From the NCBI RefSeq assembly GCF_000382345.1, contig NZ_KB908105.1:1-64000 (forward strand): a stretch of 64,000 nt of DNA, in the 5' to 3' direction. This DNA comes from Massilia niastensis DSM 21313 (GTDB lineage Bacteria; Pseudomonadota; Gammaproteobacteria; Burkholderiales; Burkholderiaceae_D). Of this stretch, positions 34,485 through 42,936 are shown one piece after another (within the stretch, counting starts at the first letter, position 1; the number at the start of each line of letters is the position of its first letter). Below the pieces are notes generated by a model. It was not told the DNA's origin and did not search any database. It saw only the letters and a list, made by a program, of their open reading frames with translations. The position numbers and the translations under genes were made by a program.

Positions 34485-36592
34485 ACAGTCTGAAACTGCC
34501 CGCCTGGATGAGCGGCCTCGGCGCCCGCGGCGGCAGCGCGCTCGCCGCGCCGCTGCTGATCATCCTGCTGCTGGCGATGATGATCCTGCCACTGCCGGCC
34601 TTCCTGCTCGACGTGTTCTTCACCTTCAACATCGCGCTGTCGGTGATCGTGCTGCTGACCGCGCTGTACACGGTCAAGCCGCTCGACTTCATGGCCTTCC
34701 CGACGATCCTGCTGGTGTCGACCATGCTGCGCCTGGCGCTCAATGTCGCCTCGACGCGTATCGTGCTGACCGAGGGCCACACCGGCGGCGCGGCGGCCGG
34801 CAAGGTCATCGAAGCTTTCGGCCACTTCCTGATCGGCGGCAATTACACGGTCGGTATCGTCGTGTTCATCATCCTGACCATCATTAACTTCAGCGTCGTG
34901 ACCAAGGGTGCTGGCCGTATCGCCGAGGTCGGCGCGCGCTTCGCCCTGGACGCGATGCCGGGCAAGCAGATGGCGATCGACGCCGACCTGAACGCTGGCC
35001 TGATCGGCGAGGCGGACGCGCGCAAGCGGCGCGCGGAAGTCGGACAGGAAGCCGAGTTCTACGGTGCGATGGACGGTGCGTCCAAGTACGTGAAGGGCGA
35101 CGCGGTCGCCGGCATCCTGATTACCCTGATTAACGTGATCGGCGGCCTGATCGTCGGCGTGGTGCAGCACGACCTGGCCATCGGCGAAGCGACCAAGCTG
35201 TACACCCTGCTGGCGATCGGTGACGGCCTGGTGGCGCAGCTGCCTTCCCTGATCATCTCGATCGCGGCCGGTATGGTCGTGTCGCGCGTGGCAAACGACC
35301 AGGACATCAGCTCGCAGCTGACCAAGCAGCTGTTCGCGCGCCCGGAAGTGCTGTACATCACGGGCGGCATCATCACCGGCCTGGGCCTGATCCCCGGCAT
35401 GCCGAACCTGGTCTTCCTGCTGCTGGGCGGGGCCCTGCTGGGCGGCGGCTACCTGCTGTCCAAGCGCGCCAAGGTACAGCCGGCCCAGGAAGCGGCCGCG
35501 GCGGCGGCGGATGCGGCGGCGGCGGCCACCCAGGCCCCGGCCGAGTCCGAAGAAGCGACCTGGCAGGACGTGATGCCGGTCGACACCCTGGGCCTGGAAG
35601 TTGGCTATCGCCTGATCCCGCTGGTCGACAAGACCCAGGGCGGGGAGCTGCTCAAGCGCATCAAGGGCATCCGCAAGAAGTTCGCGCAGGAAGTCGGCTT
35701 CCTGGCGCCGCCGGTGCACATCCGCGACAACCTGGAGCTGAAGCCCTCCGGCTACCGCATCACGCTCAAGGGCGTCGAGGTCGGCGCCGGCGAGGCGCTC
35801 AACGGCCAGTTCCTGGCGATCAACCCGGGCATGGCCAGCGGCCACCTGCCGGGCCTGGTGACCACCGATCCGGCGTTCGGCCTGCCGGCCGTCTGGATCG
35901 AAGCCGGCCTGCGCGACGAGGCGCAGAGCATGGGCTACACCGTGGTCGACGCCGGCACCGTGGTGGCGACCCACCTGAACCACCTGATCACCCTGCACGC
36001 GTCGGAACTGCTGGGCCGCATGGAAGTGCAGGCGCTGCTCGACCACCTGGGCAAGGAAACGCCGAAGCTGGTCGAAGAGCTGGTGCCGAAGACCGTGTCG
36101 CTGTCGACCCTGCAAAAGGTGCTGCAGAACCTGCTGATCGAGGGCGTGCACATCCGCGACATGCGCACCATCGTCGAATCGCTGTCCGAATACGCGGTGC
36201 AGACCCAGGATCCGGCCGACCTGACCGCGATGGTGCGGGTGGCGCTGGGCCGCGCGATCGTGCAGCAGCTGTTCCCGGGCTCGAACGAACTGTCGGTGAT
36301 GACCCTGGACAACCGCCTCGAACGCCTGCTGATGCAGGCGATGGGGGCGGGCGGCGACGGCACCGGCATCGAGCCGGGGCTGGCCGATACCATCGCTCAG
36401 CAGGCGGCCAATGCTGCCCAGCAGCAGGAACAGATGGGCTTGACCCCGGTGCTGCTGGTGCCGGCGCCGCTGCGGGTGCTGCTGTCGCGCTTCCTGCGCC
36501 GGGCGGTGCCGCAGCTGAAGGTGCTGTCGCATGCGGAGATTCCGGAGACCAAGACGATTCGGGTGACCAGCCTGGTCGGGGCGCCGATGTAA
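34481..36592 (+). CDS. flhA: Flagellar export gate protein FlhA
   Basis: 703 residues: about eight membrane helices in the first half and a large cytoplasmic domain in the second. The FHIPEP family signature is visible around T-M-L-R-L-A-L-N-V-A-S-T-R. FlhA drives proton-coupled export and docks chaperone-substrate complexes. An Ala-rich linker (about 330-350, coded by runs of GCG/GCC) joins the two halves. Confidence 0.97.
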   Translation: MNSLKLPAWMSGLGARGGSALAAPLLIILLLAMMILPLPAFLLDVFFTFNIALSVIVLLTALYTVKPLDFMAFPTILLVSTMLRLALNVASTRIVLTEGHTGGAAAGKVIEAFGHFLIGGNYTVGIVVFIILTIINFSVVTKGAGRIAEVGARFALDAMPGKQMAIDADLNAGLIGEADARKRRAEVGQEAEFYGAMDGASKYVKGDAVAGILITLINVIGGLIVGVVQHDLAIGEATKLYTLLAIGDGLVAQLPSLIISIAAGMVVSRVANDQDISSQLTKQLFARPEVLYITGGIITGLGLIPGMPNLVFLLLGGALLGGGYLLSKRAKVQPAQEAAAAAADAAAAATQAPAESEEATWQDVMPVDTLGLEVGYRLIPLVDKTQGGELLKRIKGIRKKFAQEVGFLAPPVHIRDNLELKPSGYRITLKGVEVGAGEALNGQFLAINPGMASGHLPGLVTTDPAFGLPAVWIEAGLRDEAQSMGYTVVDAGTVVATHLNHLITLHASELLGRMEVQALLDHLGKETPKLVEELVPKTVSLSTLQKVLQNLLIEGVHIRDMRTIVESLSEYAVQTQDPADLTAMVRVALGRAIVQQLFPGSNELSVMTLDNRLERLLMQAMGAGGDGTGIEPGLADTIAQQAANAAQQQEQMGLTPVLLVPAPLRVLLSRFLRRAVPQLKVLSHAEIPETKTIRVTSLVGAPM

Positions 36593-36717
36593 GGGAAATA
36601 GCCCCATTTCCCCATCCTGTTCCCCAGATCGTTTCCTCAGAGCATCGTCAATAATGCTTGCTATGGAAGGGCCACTGCGCCCTCGGCAAGCTAAAAGATG
36701 AAGTGCGGAGAATAACG

Positions 36718-38193
36718 ATGAAGGTGAAGAAATTTACAGCGGCGACTTCCCGGGATGCCTTGCGCAAGGTGCGCGAAGCCCTCGGTCCGGACGCCGTCAT
36801 CCTCTCCAACCGCCCGGTCGACGGCGTGGTCGAAATCCTCGCGCTCGACAACGACGACGTGGCCTCGCTGGCCTCGCCTTCCGAAGAATCCGGCATGGCC
36901 CAGCCGCAGCCGCACCTGCAGCACTTCCACGCCGATCCGGAACCGATCGCGCCAGGCTTCACCCAGCGCCGCTTCGACGAGCCGGCCCCGGCCTTCACCC
37001 AGCGCCGCATGGAAGAACCCGCTCCGGTCTTCGCCCAGCGCCGCATGGAAGAAGACACCCCGGTCTTCTCCCAGCGCCGCATCGAAGAGGAAGCCCCGGC
37101 CTTCGCAGCCGCCGCGCCGACCTATGCCAACCGCCGCGCCCCGGCCCCGGAGCCGAGCTTCGACATGGCCGCCATGACCTCGATGATGAGCGCCGCCATC
37201 GCCCAGGCCAAGGAATCGGCCGCCGCCGAGATGAGCGGCATGATGAGCGAGATCCGCGCCATGCGCGGCATGATGGAAAGCCAGCTGGCCGAACTGTCGT
37301 GGAACGCCACCCAGCAGCGCGAGCCGCAGAAGACCGCCGTGCTGCGCGAGATGCTGGCCGCCGGTTTCTCGGCCACCCTGGCGCGCTACCTGATCGACAA
37401 GATGCCGGCCACCAGGGATGCCGCCGACGCGCTGCGCTGGGTCAAGACCGTGCTGGCGCGTAACCTGACCACGATCGCCAACGAAGACGACCTGCTGTCC
37501 CGCGGCGGCGTGTTCGCCCTGGTCGGCCCGACCGGCGTCGGCAAGACCACCACCACCGCCAAGCTGGCCGCGCGCTGCGTGATGCGCCACGGCCCGGACA
37601 AGCTGGCCCTGATCACCACCGACGCCTACCGTATCGGCGGCCACGAACAGCTGCGCATCTACGGCAAGATCCTGGGCGTGATGGTGCACTCGGTGAAGGA
37701 CGAAGCCGACCTGCGCATCGCCCTGAAGGAACTGCGCAACAAGCACACCGTGCTGATCGACACCATCGGCATGTCGCAGCGCGACCAGATGGTCACCGAG
37801 CAGGTGGCGATGCTGTCGGAGTCGGGCACGGACGTGAAGCGCCTGCTGTGCCTGAACGCCACCTCGACCAACGAAACCCTGAACGAAGTGGTGCGCGCCT
37901 ACCAGGGCAGCGGCCTGGCCGGCTGCATCATGACCAAGCTCGACGAAGCCGCCTCGATCGGCAACGTGCTCGACGTGGTGATCCGCCAGAAGCTGAACCT
38001 GCACTACATCTCGACCGGCCAGCGGGTACCCGAAGACCTGCACCTGGCCGACCGCGCGATGCTGGTCGACCGCGCCTTCCGCACCCGCCGCGACGCGGCA
38101 AGCCAGATCAGCGACGACGACCTGCCGCTGATGATGTCGGGTACCGCCAACCTCAACAACGACCGCGGCCTGCGCGAGGTGTCCCTTGGCTAG
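36718..38193 (+). CDS. flhF: Signal-recognition-type GTPase FlhF
   Basis: 491 residues from the ATG at 36718, preceded by GGAG; the open frame extends 60 bases further upstream without support. The N-terminal B domain begins M-K-V-K-K-F-T-A-A-T-S-R-D-A-L-R. Residues 81-128 are four 12-residue repeats (F-T-Q-R-R-M-E-E-P-A-P-V type). The NG GTPase domain has G-P-T-G-V-G-K-T-T-T-T-A-K-L near residue 270, then D-A-Y-R-I-G-G-H-E-Q-L and T-K-L-D-E-A. FlhF places flagella, typically at the pole. Its stop overlaps the TTG start of flhG. Confidence 0.95.
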   Translation: MKVKKFTAATSRDALRKVREALGPDAVILSNRPVDGVVEILALDNDDVASLASPSEESGMAQPQPHLQHFHADPEPIAPGFTQRRFDEPAPAFTQRRMEEPAPVFAQRRMEEDTPVFSQRRIEEEAPAFAAAAPTYANRRAPAPEPSFDMAAMTSMMSAAIAQAKESAAAEMSGMMSEIRAMRGMMESQLAELSWNATQQREPQKTAVLREMLAAGFSATLARYLIDKMPATRDAADALRWVKTVLARNLTTIANEDDLLSRGGVFALVGPTGVGKTTTTAKLAARCVMRHGPDKLALITTDAYRIGGHEQLRIYGKILGVMVHSVKDEADLRIALKELRNKHTVLIDTIGMSQRDQMVTEQVAMLSESGTDVKRLLCLNATSTNETLNEVVRAYQGSGLAGCIMTKLDEAASIGNVLDVVIRQKLNLHYISTGQRVPEDLHLADRAMLVDRAFRTRRDAASQISDDDLPLMMSGTANLNNDRGLREVSLG

Positions 38194-39007
38194 TTTCGAT
38201 TTCGACCAGGCAGAAGGCCTGCGCCGCATGCTGCAGGGCCCGCGCCCGCGCATCGTGACCTTCCTTTCCGCCACGCCCGAGGACGACAAGGGCGCCATGC
38301 TGGTCAACCTGGGCGCCTCGCTGGCCCAGGCCGGCCATGAAGTCCTGATCGTCGACGCCTGCGAGGTCGACTACGGCGTGGCGCGCCGACTCGGCCTGAA
38401 CCGCGGCGCCTCGCTGCTGCAGGTGGCGCGCCAGGAATGCGCGCTGAACCAGGTGGTGCACCCGGTGCCGCAGGGCTTCTCGGTGGTGCCGATGGGACTG
38501 CCTTCCAGCGCCGACGACACCCGGCGCCTGGCCAAGACCTTCGGCGTGCTGGCCCAGCAGGCCGGCATCGTGATGGTCGACGGCGAACTCAAGCCGGACG
38601 GCAGTTTCCCGGTGCCGCTGATGGCCACGTCCGAGATCGTGGTGCAGGTCTCGACCAGCCCGACCTCGATCACCAACGCCTATGCGCTGATCAAGCGCCT
38701 GTCCCAGCAGCTCGGGCGCCGCCCGTTCGGAATCCTGGTCACGGGCGCGACGGAGGCGGAAGCGAAGGTGGTATACGATAATATGTCAGCCGCGGCAACA
38801 CGTTACCTGGCTGTCAAGCTCAGTTCGATGGGCTCGGTGCCGGCCGACGAGTACCTGCACCGGGCCGCGCGCCTGGGCCGGGCCGTGGTGGATGCCTTCC
38901 CGCTGGCTGGCGCCTCGGTGGCATTCAGGCAGCTGGCCGGCAGGTTCGTGCATGCGATGCCGCAATTCGGCAGGCAGGGCGGCAGTGCACATTTTGGATC
39001 GTCGTAA
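38186..39007 (+). CDS. flhG: FlhG/FleN-like MinD-family protein without a P-loop
   Basis: 273 residues from a TTG at 38186 that overlaps flhF. Position and fold pattern (beta strand, loop, long helix A-M-L-V-N-L-G-A-S-L-A-Q-A-G-H, then V-L-I-V-D-A) fit FlhG, the partner of FlhF that sets flagellar number. The deviant Walker A expected near residue 30 (K-G-G-V-G-K-T) is replaced by S-A-T-P-E-D-D-K-G-A-M, and the A' box D-A-D-x-G-x-A-N reads D-A-C-E-V-D-Y-G. ATP binding is therefore doubtful. A REP pair separates it from fliA. Confidence 0.8.
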   Translation: MASFDFDQAEGLRRMLQGPRPRIVTFLSATPEDDKGAMLVNLGASLAQAGHEVLIVDACEVDYGVARRLGLNRGASLLQVARQECALNQVVHPVPQGFSVVPMGLPSSADDTRRLAKTFGVLAQQAGIVMVDGELKPDGSFPVPLMATSEIVVQVSTSPTSITNAYALIKRLSQQLGRRPFGILVTGATEAEAKVVYDNMSAAATRYLAVKLSSMGSVPADEYLHRAARLGRAVVDAFPLAGASVAFRQLAGRFVHAMPQFGRQGGSAHFGSS

Positions 39008-39026
39008 TTGGCGCCGATAACGATCA

Positions 39027-39095
39027 CCGCGTGGGCGGGAAACCCGCCCACCCTACTATTTATTCGTAGGGTGGGCGGGTTTCCCGCCCACGCGG
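39027..39095. repeat. REP pair, tails facing inward
   Basis: Two perfect hairpins in inverted order: CCGCGTGGGCGGG-AAA-CCCGCCCACCCTAC (39027-39056) and its reverse complement form (39066-39095). The CCTAC/GTAGG tails face each other across nine bases. The sequence after it (GTGATAGTTAAAGGCAAGGT, 39094 on) resembles the spacer of the pair at 45453. It lies between flhG and fliA. Confidence 0.85.
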
Positions 39096-39163
39096 TGATA
39101 GTTAAAGGCAAGGTCATCGAGCACGACATCGGAAAATAAACAGCAAGGTAGATAGAACGCAGC

Positions 39164-39892
39164 ATGTACACGGTCAAAGGGAAAGCGGACAAGAACCATT
39201 TACTGACGGAGCATATGCCGTTGGTAAAGCGTCTTGCCCACCACATGAAGGCCAAGCTGCCGCCTTCGGTGGAAGTGGATGACCTGGTACAGGCCGGCAT
39301 GATCGGCCTGCTCGACGCCATCAACCGCTACGAAGACAACCACGGCGCCCAGTTCGAGACCTATGCGGTGCTGCGCATCCGCGGCGCCATGCTCGACGAG
39401 CTGCGCAACAACGACTGGATGCCGCGCAGCACGCGCCAGAACATGCGCAAGGTCGAGGCCGCGATGAACGAGCTGCAGCAGCGCCTGGGCCGTCCGCCGA
39501 GCGAATCCGAAGTCGCCAAGTCGCTCAAGCTGTCGCTGGCCGACTACCAGGACATGCTGGCCGACGGCGGCGGCCACCAGCTGGTCTACTACGAGGACTT
39601 CCACGACGACGACGGCAACGACAGTTTCCTCGACCGCTATGCGGTGGACGATGCCGATCCGCTGCGCAGCCTGCTCGACACCGACTTCCGCCAGGCCGTG
39701 ATCGACGCCATCGACAACTTGCCGCCGCGCGAGAAGTTGCTGATGGGCCTGTACTACGAGGAAGAACTCAACCTGAAGGAAATCGGCGCCGTCATGGGCG
39801 TCAGCGAATCGCGGGTGTCGCAGCTGCACACCCAGGCAGTGGCGCGCCTGCGCGCGACGCTGCGGGAGCAATTGTGGACTGGGCCAGCGTAG
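39164..39892 (+). CDS. fliA: Flagellar sigma factor sigma-28
   Basis: 242 residues, the usual FliA size. Region 2 is seen in H-M-P-L-V-K-R-L-A and D-D-L-V-Q-A-G-M-I-G-L-L-D-A-I, region 3 in M-P-R-S-T-R-Q-N-M-R and G-R-P-P-S-E-S-E-V-A, and region 4 in L-P-P-R-E-K-L-L-M and L-K-E-I-G-A-V-M-G-V-S-E-S-R-V-S-Q. It should read the two sigma-28 promoters found before flgM and flgK, and FlgM in this window is its anti-sigma factor. The motC start lies 19 bases inside its end. Confidence 0.97.
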   Translation: MYTVKGKADKNHLLTEHMPLVKRLAHHMKAKLPPSVEVDDLVQAGMIGLLDAINRYEDNHGAQFETYAVLRIRGAMLDELRNNDWMPRSTRQNMRKVEAAMNELQQRLGRPPSESEVAKSLKLSLADYQDMLADGGGHQLVYYEDFHDDDGNDSFLDRYAVDDADPLRSLLDTDFRQAVIDAIDNLPPREKLLMGLYYEEELNLKEIGAVMGVSESRVSQLHTQAVARLRATLREQLWTGPA

Positions 39893-40617
39893 CCGGGCTG
39901 GTGCTGGCGATCGCCGGCATCTTCGTCGGCCACACGCTCGATGGCGGCAGGTTCGCCTCGCTCGTCCAGCCGGCCGCCTTCGCCATCGTGGTGGTCGGCA
40001 CCGGCGGCGCGGTGCTGCTGCAAAGCGAGCGGCGCGCCTTCCTGCGCGGCCTGCGCATGCTGCGCTGGGTGTTCGTGCCGCCCAGGGGCGAGCGCGAAAA
40101 GCTCTCGCGCGAGATCGCCCTGTGGAGCCTGTCGGCGCGCCGCGACGGCCTGCTGTCGCTGGAGCAGTACATGGGCACGCGCGACCAGTTCATCCAGAAG
40201 GGCCTGCGCCTGGTGATCGACGGCATCCAGCCCGACAAGCTGCGCAACCTGCTCGAGCACGAGATCAACGGCTACGAATTCGCCCAGCGCCAGGCGGCGC
40301 GCATCTGGGAATCGGCGGCCGGCTATGCGCCGACGATCGGCATCCTGGGCGCCGTGCTGGGCCTGATCCACGTGATGGAAAACCTGTCCGATCCGTCGCG
40401 GCTCGGCTCCGGCATCGCGGTGGCCTTCGTCTCCACCGTCTACGGCGTGGGACTGGCCAACCTGTTCTTCTACCCGGTCGGCATCAAGCTGAAGGCCATC
40501 GTGGCGGACAAGGTGTCGCAGTACGAGATCCTCACCGAAGTCTTCCACGACATCGCCAGCGGCGACCATAGCCGCGTGGTCGACGAGCGCGTGGCCAGCC
40601 TGCTGGCGCGCCACTGA
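39874..40617 (+). CDS. motC: Flagellar stator protein, MotA family (MotC type)
   Basis: 247 residues from a GTG at 39874, overlapping fliA. Four membrane segments are visible, with a cytoplasmic loop between the second and third pairs and the last segments in G-I-L-G-A-V-L-G-L-I-H-V-M and A-F-V-S-T-V-Y-G-V-G-L-A-N-L-F-F-Y-P. With MotD it forms a proton-type stator. Its place directly after fliA is the usual setting of the second stator pair (MotCD) rather than of MotAB. Confidence 0.9.
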   Translation: MDWASVAGLVLAIAGIFVGHTLDGGRFASLVQPAAFAIVVVGTGGAVLLQSERRAFLRGLRMLRWVFVPPRGEREKLSREIALWSLSARRDGLLSLEQYMGTRDQFIQKGLRLVIDGIQPDKLRNLLEHEINGYEFAQRQAARIWESAAGYAPTIGILGAVLGLIHVMENLSDPSRLGSGIAVAFVSTVYGVGLANLFFYPVGIKLKAIVADKVSQYEILTEVFHDIASGDHSRVVDERVASLLARH

Positions 40618-40624
40618 GCCCGCC

Positions 40625-41350
40625 ATGGCGCGCAAACCCTACGACGACTCCCCGAGCGAGCACCACGAGCGCTGGCTGATCTCGTACGCCGACTTCATCA
40701 CGCTGCTGTTCGCCTTCTTCGTCGTGATGTACGCGATCTCGATCGTCAACGAAGGCAAGTACAAGGTGCTGTCCGACGCGCTGGGCGACGCCTTCGGCGG
40801 ACGCGGCGCGGCCACCCAGGTCAACAGCCAGGTCGAGCCGGTGCTGCCGCTGTCGCACCTCGTCAACCGCAAGCGCAACGAAGCCGCGCGCCGCGAGCGC
40901 GAGCGCATGGCGGTGCTGGCGCGCGATTTGTCGGCGACCCTGCTGCCCCTGGTGAAGTCGGGGCAGGTGCGGGTGACGCAGAACGCACGCGGGGTGGGCG
41001 TCGAGATCAATGCCAGCGTGCTGTTCGACCAGGGCCAGGCGGCGCTGCACAGCGACGCGCGCGAAGTGCTGCAATCGGTCGCCGGCCTGCTGAAGGACGA
41101 CACCCACCGCATCGAGGTGGAAGGGCATACCGACAACCTGCCGATCGGCAGCCGGCAGTATCCGTCGAACTGGGAACTGTCGGCCGCGCGCGCCAGCAGC
41201 GTGGTGCGCCTGTTCATCGACAGCGGCGTGGCGGAGCCGCGCCTGTCGGCGATCGGCTTCGCCGCGACGCGCCCGGTCGCACCCAACACCGACCCCGCAG
41301 GGCAGACGCGCAACCGGCGCGTGGCCGTGATGATCCTGGCGGCGCCGTAG
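40625..41350 (+). CDS. motD: Flagellar stator protein, MotB family (MotD type)
   Basis: 241 residues. One membrane segment with the ion-carrying Asp (W-L-I-S-Y-A-D-F-I-T-L-L-F-A-F-F) near the N-terminus, then a linker and an OmpA-type peptidoglycan-binding domain (V-E-G-H-T-D-N-L-P-I, W-E-L-S-A-A-R-A, R-N-R-R-V-A-V). The stop codon TAG (41348-41350) is part of the GTAGGG end of a REP element, so the present C-terminus was probably set by that insertion. Confidence 0.92.
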   Translation: MARKPYDDSPSEHHERWLISYADFITLLFAFFVVMYAISIVNEGKYKVLSDALGDAFGGRGAATQVNSQVEPVLPLSHLVNRKRNEAARRERERMAVLARDLSATLLPLVKSGQVRVTQNARGVGVEINASVLFDQGQAALHSDAREVLQSVAGLLKDDTHRIEVEGHTDNLPIGSRQYPSNWELSAARASSVVRLFIDSGVAEPRLSAIGFAATRPVAPNTDPAGQTRNRRVAVMILAAP

Positions 41351-41463
41351 GGTGGGCGAGTTCCTCGCCCACGCGTTCAACCCGTGCCGGCATGGCCCGG
41401 AATGCCCTTGGGTTGACGCGCACGATGGTTGAACGCGTGGGCGGGAGGACCCGCCCACCCTAC
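41347..41463. repeat. REP pair, tails facing outward, upstream of RAYT gene
   Basis: Hairpins GTAGGGTGGGCGAG-TTC-CTCGCCCACGCGTTC (41347-41379) and GAACGCGTGGGCGGG-AGGA-CCCGCCCACCCTAC (41431-41463) in inverted order, 51 bases apart. Stem bases differ between the two but pair internally. The pair overlaps the stop codon of motD and ends 48 bases before the transposase start. Confidence 0.88.
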
Positions 41464-41511
41464 ATTGATATGCCTCATCGGCCACCATCACCGCCCCGAT
41501 ACGATGGCGGC

Positions 41512-42048
41512 ATGTCCCATTTCCGCCGCCCCCGGTTCGGCTCCACATTCTTTTTCACGGTCGTTGCCTATCGTCGCCGGCCCATCCTGTGCGACGCCGC
41601 GGTTCGCCTGGCCCTGCGCGATGCGTTCGTACGCACGCGCATCCGTCTCCCCTTCATCGTCGACGCCCTAGCGCTGATGCCCGACCACCTGCACTGCATC
41701 TGGACACTGCCCGACGGCGATGTCGATTACTCCTCCCGCTGGTCGCAAATCAAGCATCGGGTCTCGTATGCGTGCCGGGACTTGTACGGGAACAGGATGG
41801 TCACAACCGCGCAGCGCCGAAGACGGGAGTCCCCGATCTGGCAGCGCCGCTTCTGGGATCACGCCATCCGTAATGAGGAGGACATGGAGCGGCATGTCGA
41901 TTACATTCATTACAACCCGGTCAAGCATGGATTGGCCGACAACGCTGGGACGTGGCCGTATTCGACCTTCTGGCGTTATGTTCAAGCTGGCGCTTATTCG
42001 AAGGACTGGGGTGGGACGGATTTTGCGCGCGAAATGAGCTTCGAATGA
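41512..42048 (+). CDS. REP-associated tyrosine transposase (RAYT)
   Basis: 178 residues from the ATG at 41512. It is a Y1/HUH-type DNA-nicking enzyme: the His-hydrophobe-His box is in M-P-D-H-L-H-C-I-W, and the catalytic Tyr is in the block Y-I-H-Y-N-P-V-K-H-G-L. The opening F-R-R-P-R-F-G-S-T-F-F-F-T-V-V-A-Y-R is typical of RAYTs. It is flanked on both sides by pairs of the REP hairpins that are scattered through the window, as expected for the enzyme that spreads them. Confidence 0.93.
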   Translation: MSHFRRPRFGSTFFFTVVAYRRRPILCDAAVRLALRDAFVRTRIRLPFIVDALALMPDHLHCIWTLPDGDVDYSSRWSQIKHRVSYACRDLYGNRMVTTAQRRRRESPIWQRRFWDHAIRNEEDMERHVDYIHYNPVKHGLADNAGTWPYSTFWRYVQAGAYSKDWGGTDFAREMSFE

Positions 42049-42050
42049 AA

Positions 42051-42184
42051 GTAGCGTGGGCGGCTTTGCCGCCCACGCGTTGATAGCTGGAGGCGAGATC
42101 CATCGAGGTCAGTATAGGAGACGGTAACGATCGCCGCGTGGGCGGAAATCAGTCCACTGGACTGATTTCCCCTGCCCACCCTAC
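42051..42184. repeat. REP pair downstream of RAYT gene, one hairpin enlarged
   Basis: The first hairpin is 42051-42083 with a one-base change in its tail (GTAGCG for GTAGGG). The second (42134-42184) has the usual ends CCGCGTGGGCGG and CCCACCCTAC, but its loop is replaced by a palindrome (AAATCAGTCCA paired with TGGACTGATTT), which makes a much longer cruciform. The spacer resembles those after 39095 and 45485. Confidence 0.85.
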
Positions 42185-42253
42185 AACCGGAACTGTTCGT
42201 GGTAGGCTGTGTATTGCAATACTTTTACGCGGCCGGGCGCCGAGGGAGTGCAC

Positions 42254-42745
42254 ATGCATGTCAAACGAAGCATGCCGGCCTTGCTGCTGGCCCTGGCAGG
42301 ACTGGTCGGTGCGGTGGGCGCCGTGGAGGCGGACGTGAACGTGCGCCACCGGCTCGAGGTGGAGACCAGCAACGGCAAGGTGCTGGTGCGCGTCACCATC
42401 GAAAACCATGGCGAGCAGACGATCTGGGTGCCGCGCGAAGTGGCCGCCGAGGACGAACTGACCGGCCGCCGCTTCGACCTGCGCGAGGCCAGGGGCGGCA
42501 AGGCGGTGGACTATGTCGGGCCGATGGTCAAGCGCGGGCCGTACACGGCCGCCGACTACCTGGCGGTGGAACCGCACACCATGCACCTGAACACCATCGA
42601 CATCACCCGCGCCTATGCGTTCAAGCAGGGGCGGCACGGGTATGAAGTCCGCTATGCCGGACCGTGGCTGCTCGACGTCGGCAAGCTCGATGAGCAGAAG
42701 CAGAGCCCGTCGGAGCCGGTGCGGTTTTCCTTCAACCGGCCTTAG
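42254..42745 (+). CDS. Secreted homologue of the M35 peptidase N-terminal domain
   Basis: 163 residues from the ATG at 42254, preceded by GGGAG. A signal peptide (A-L-L-L-A-L-A-G-L-V-G-A-V-G-A) is followed by a beta-rich domain. This domain aligns with the N-terminal region of the two M35 peptidases nearby: V-R-V-T-I-E-N-H-G, then R-F-D-L-R-E-A, V-D-Y-V-G-P-M-V-K-R-G-P, A-D-Y-L-A-V-E-P and the final Y-E-V-R-Y. It has no H-E-x-x-H, so it is not a peptidase. It may be an inhibitor, a chaperone or a duplicated propeptide. Confidence 0.72.
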   Translation: MHVKRSMPALLLALAGLVGAVGAVEADVNVRHRLEVETSNGKVLVRVTIENHGEQTIWVPREVAAEDELTGRRFDLREARGGKAVDYVGPMVKRGPYTAADYLAVEPHTMHLNTIDITRAYAFKQGRHGYEVRYAGPWLLDVGKLDEQKQSPSEPVRFSFNRP

Positions 42746-42936
42746 CCCAGGTTCTCACGCTGGTCCCGCGACCGGCGTTCTCGCCCGCATGCATGCGGCG
42801 TAAGGAGTGGGCCCTCGGGACGTTTTCCAGTTATCTTCGTGCGAAGGCGGCAACGCTGAATCGATTCATGTGTACTTTTCGTCGTGGCGCGCCACTAACA
42901 TGGCGCTCCGACTATGGGTATGACGGAGCCGATGAC

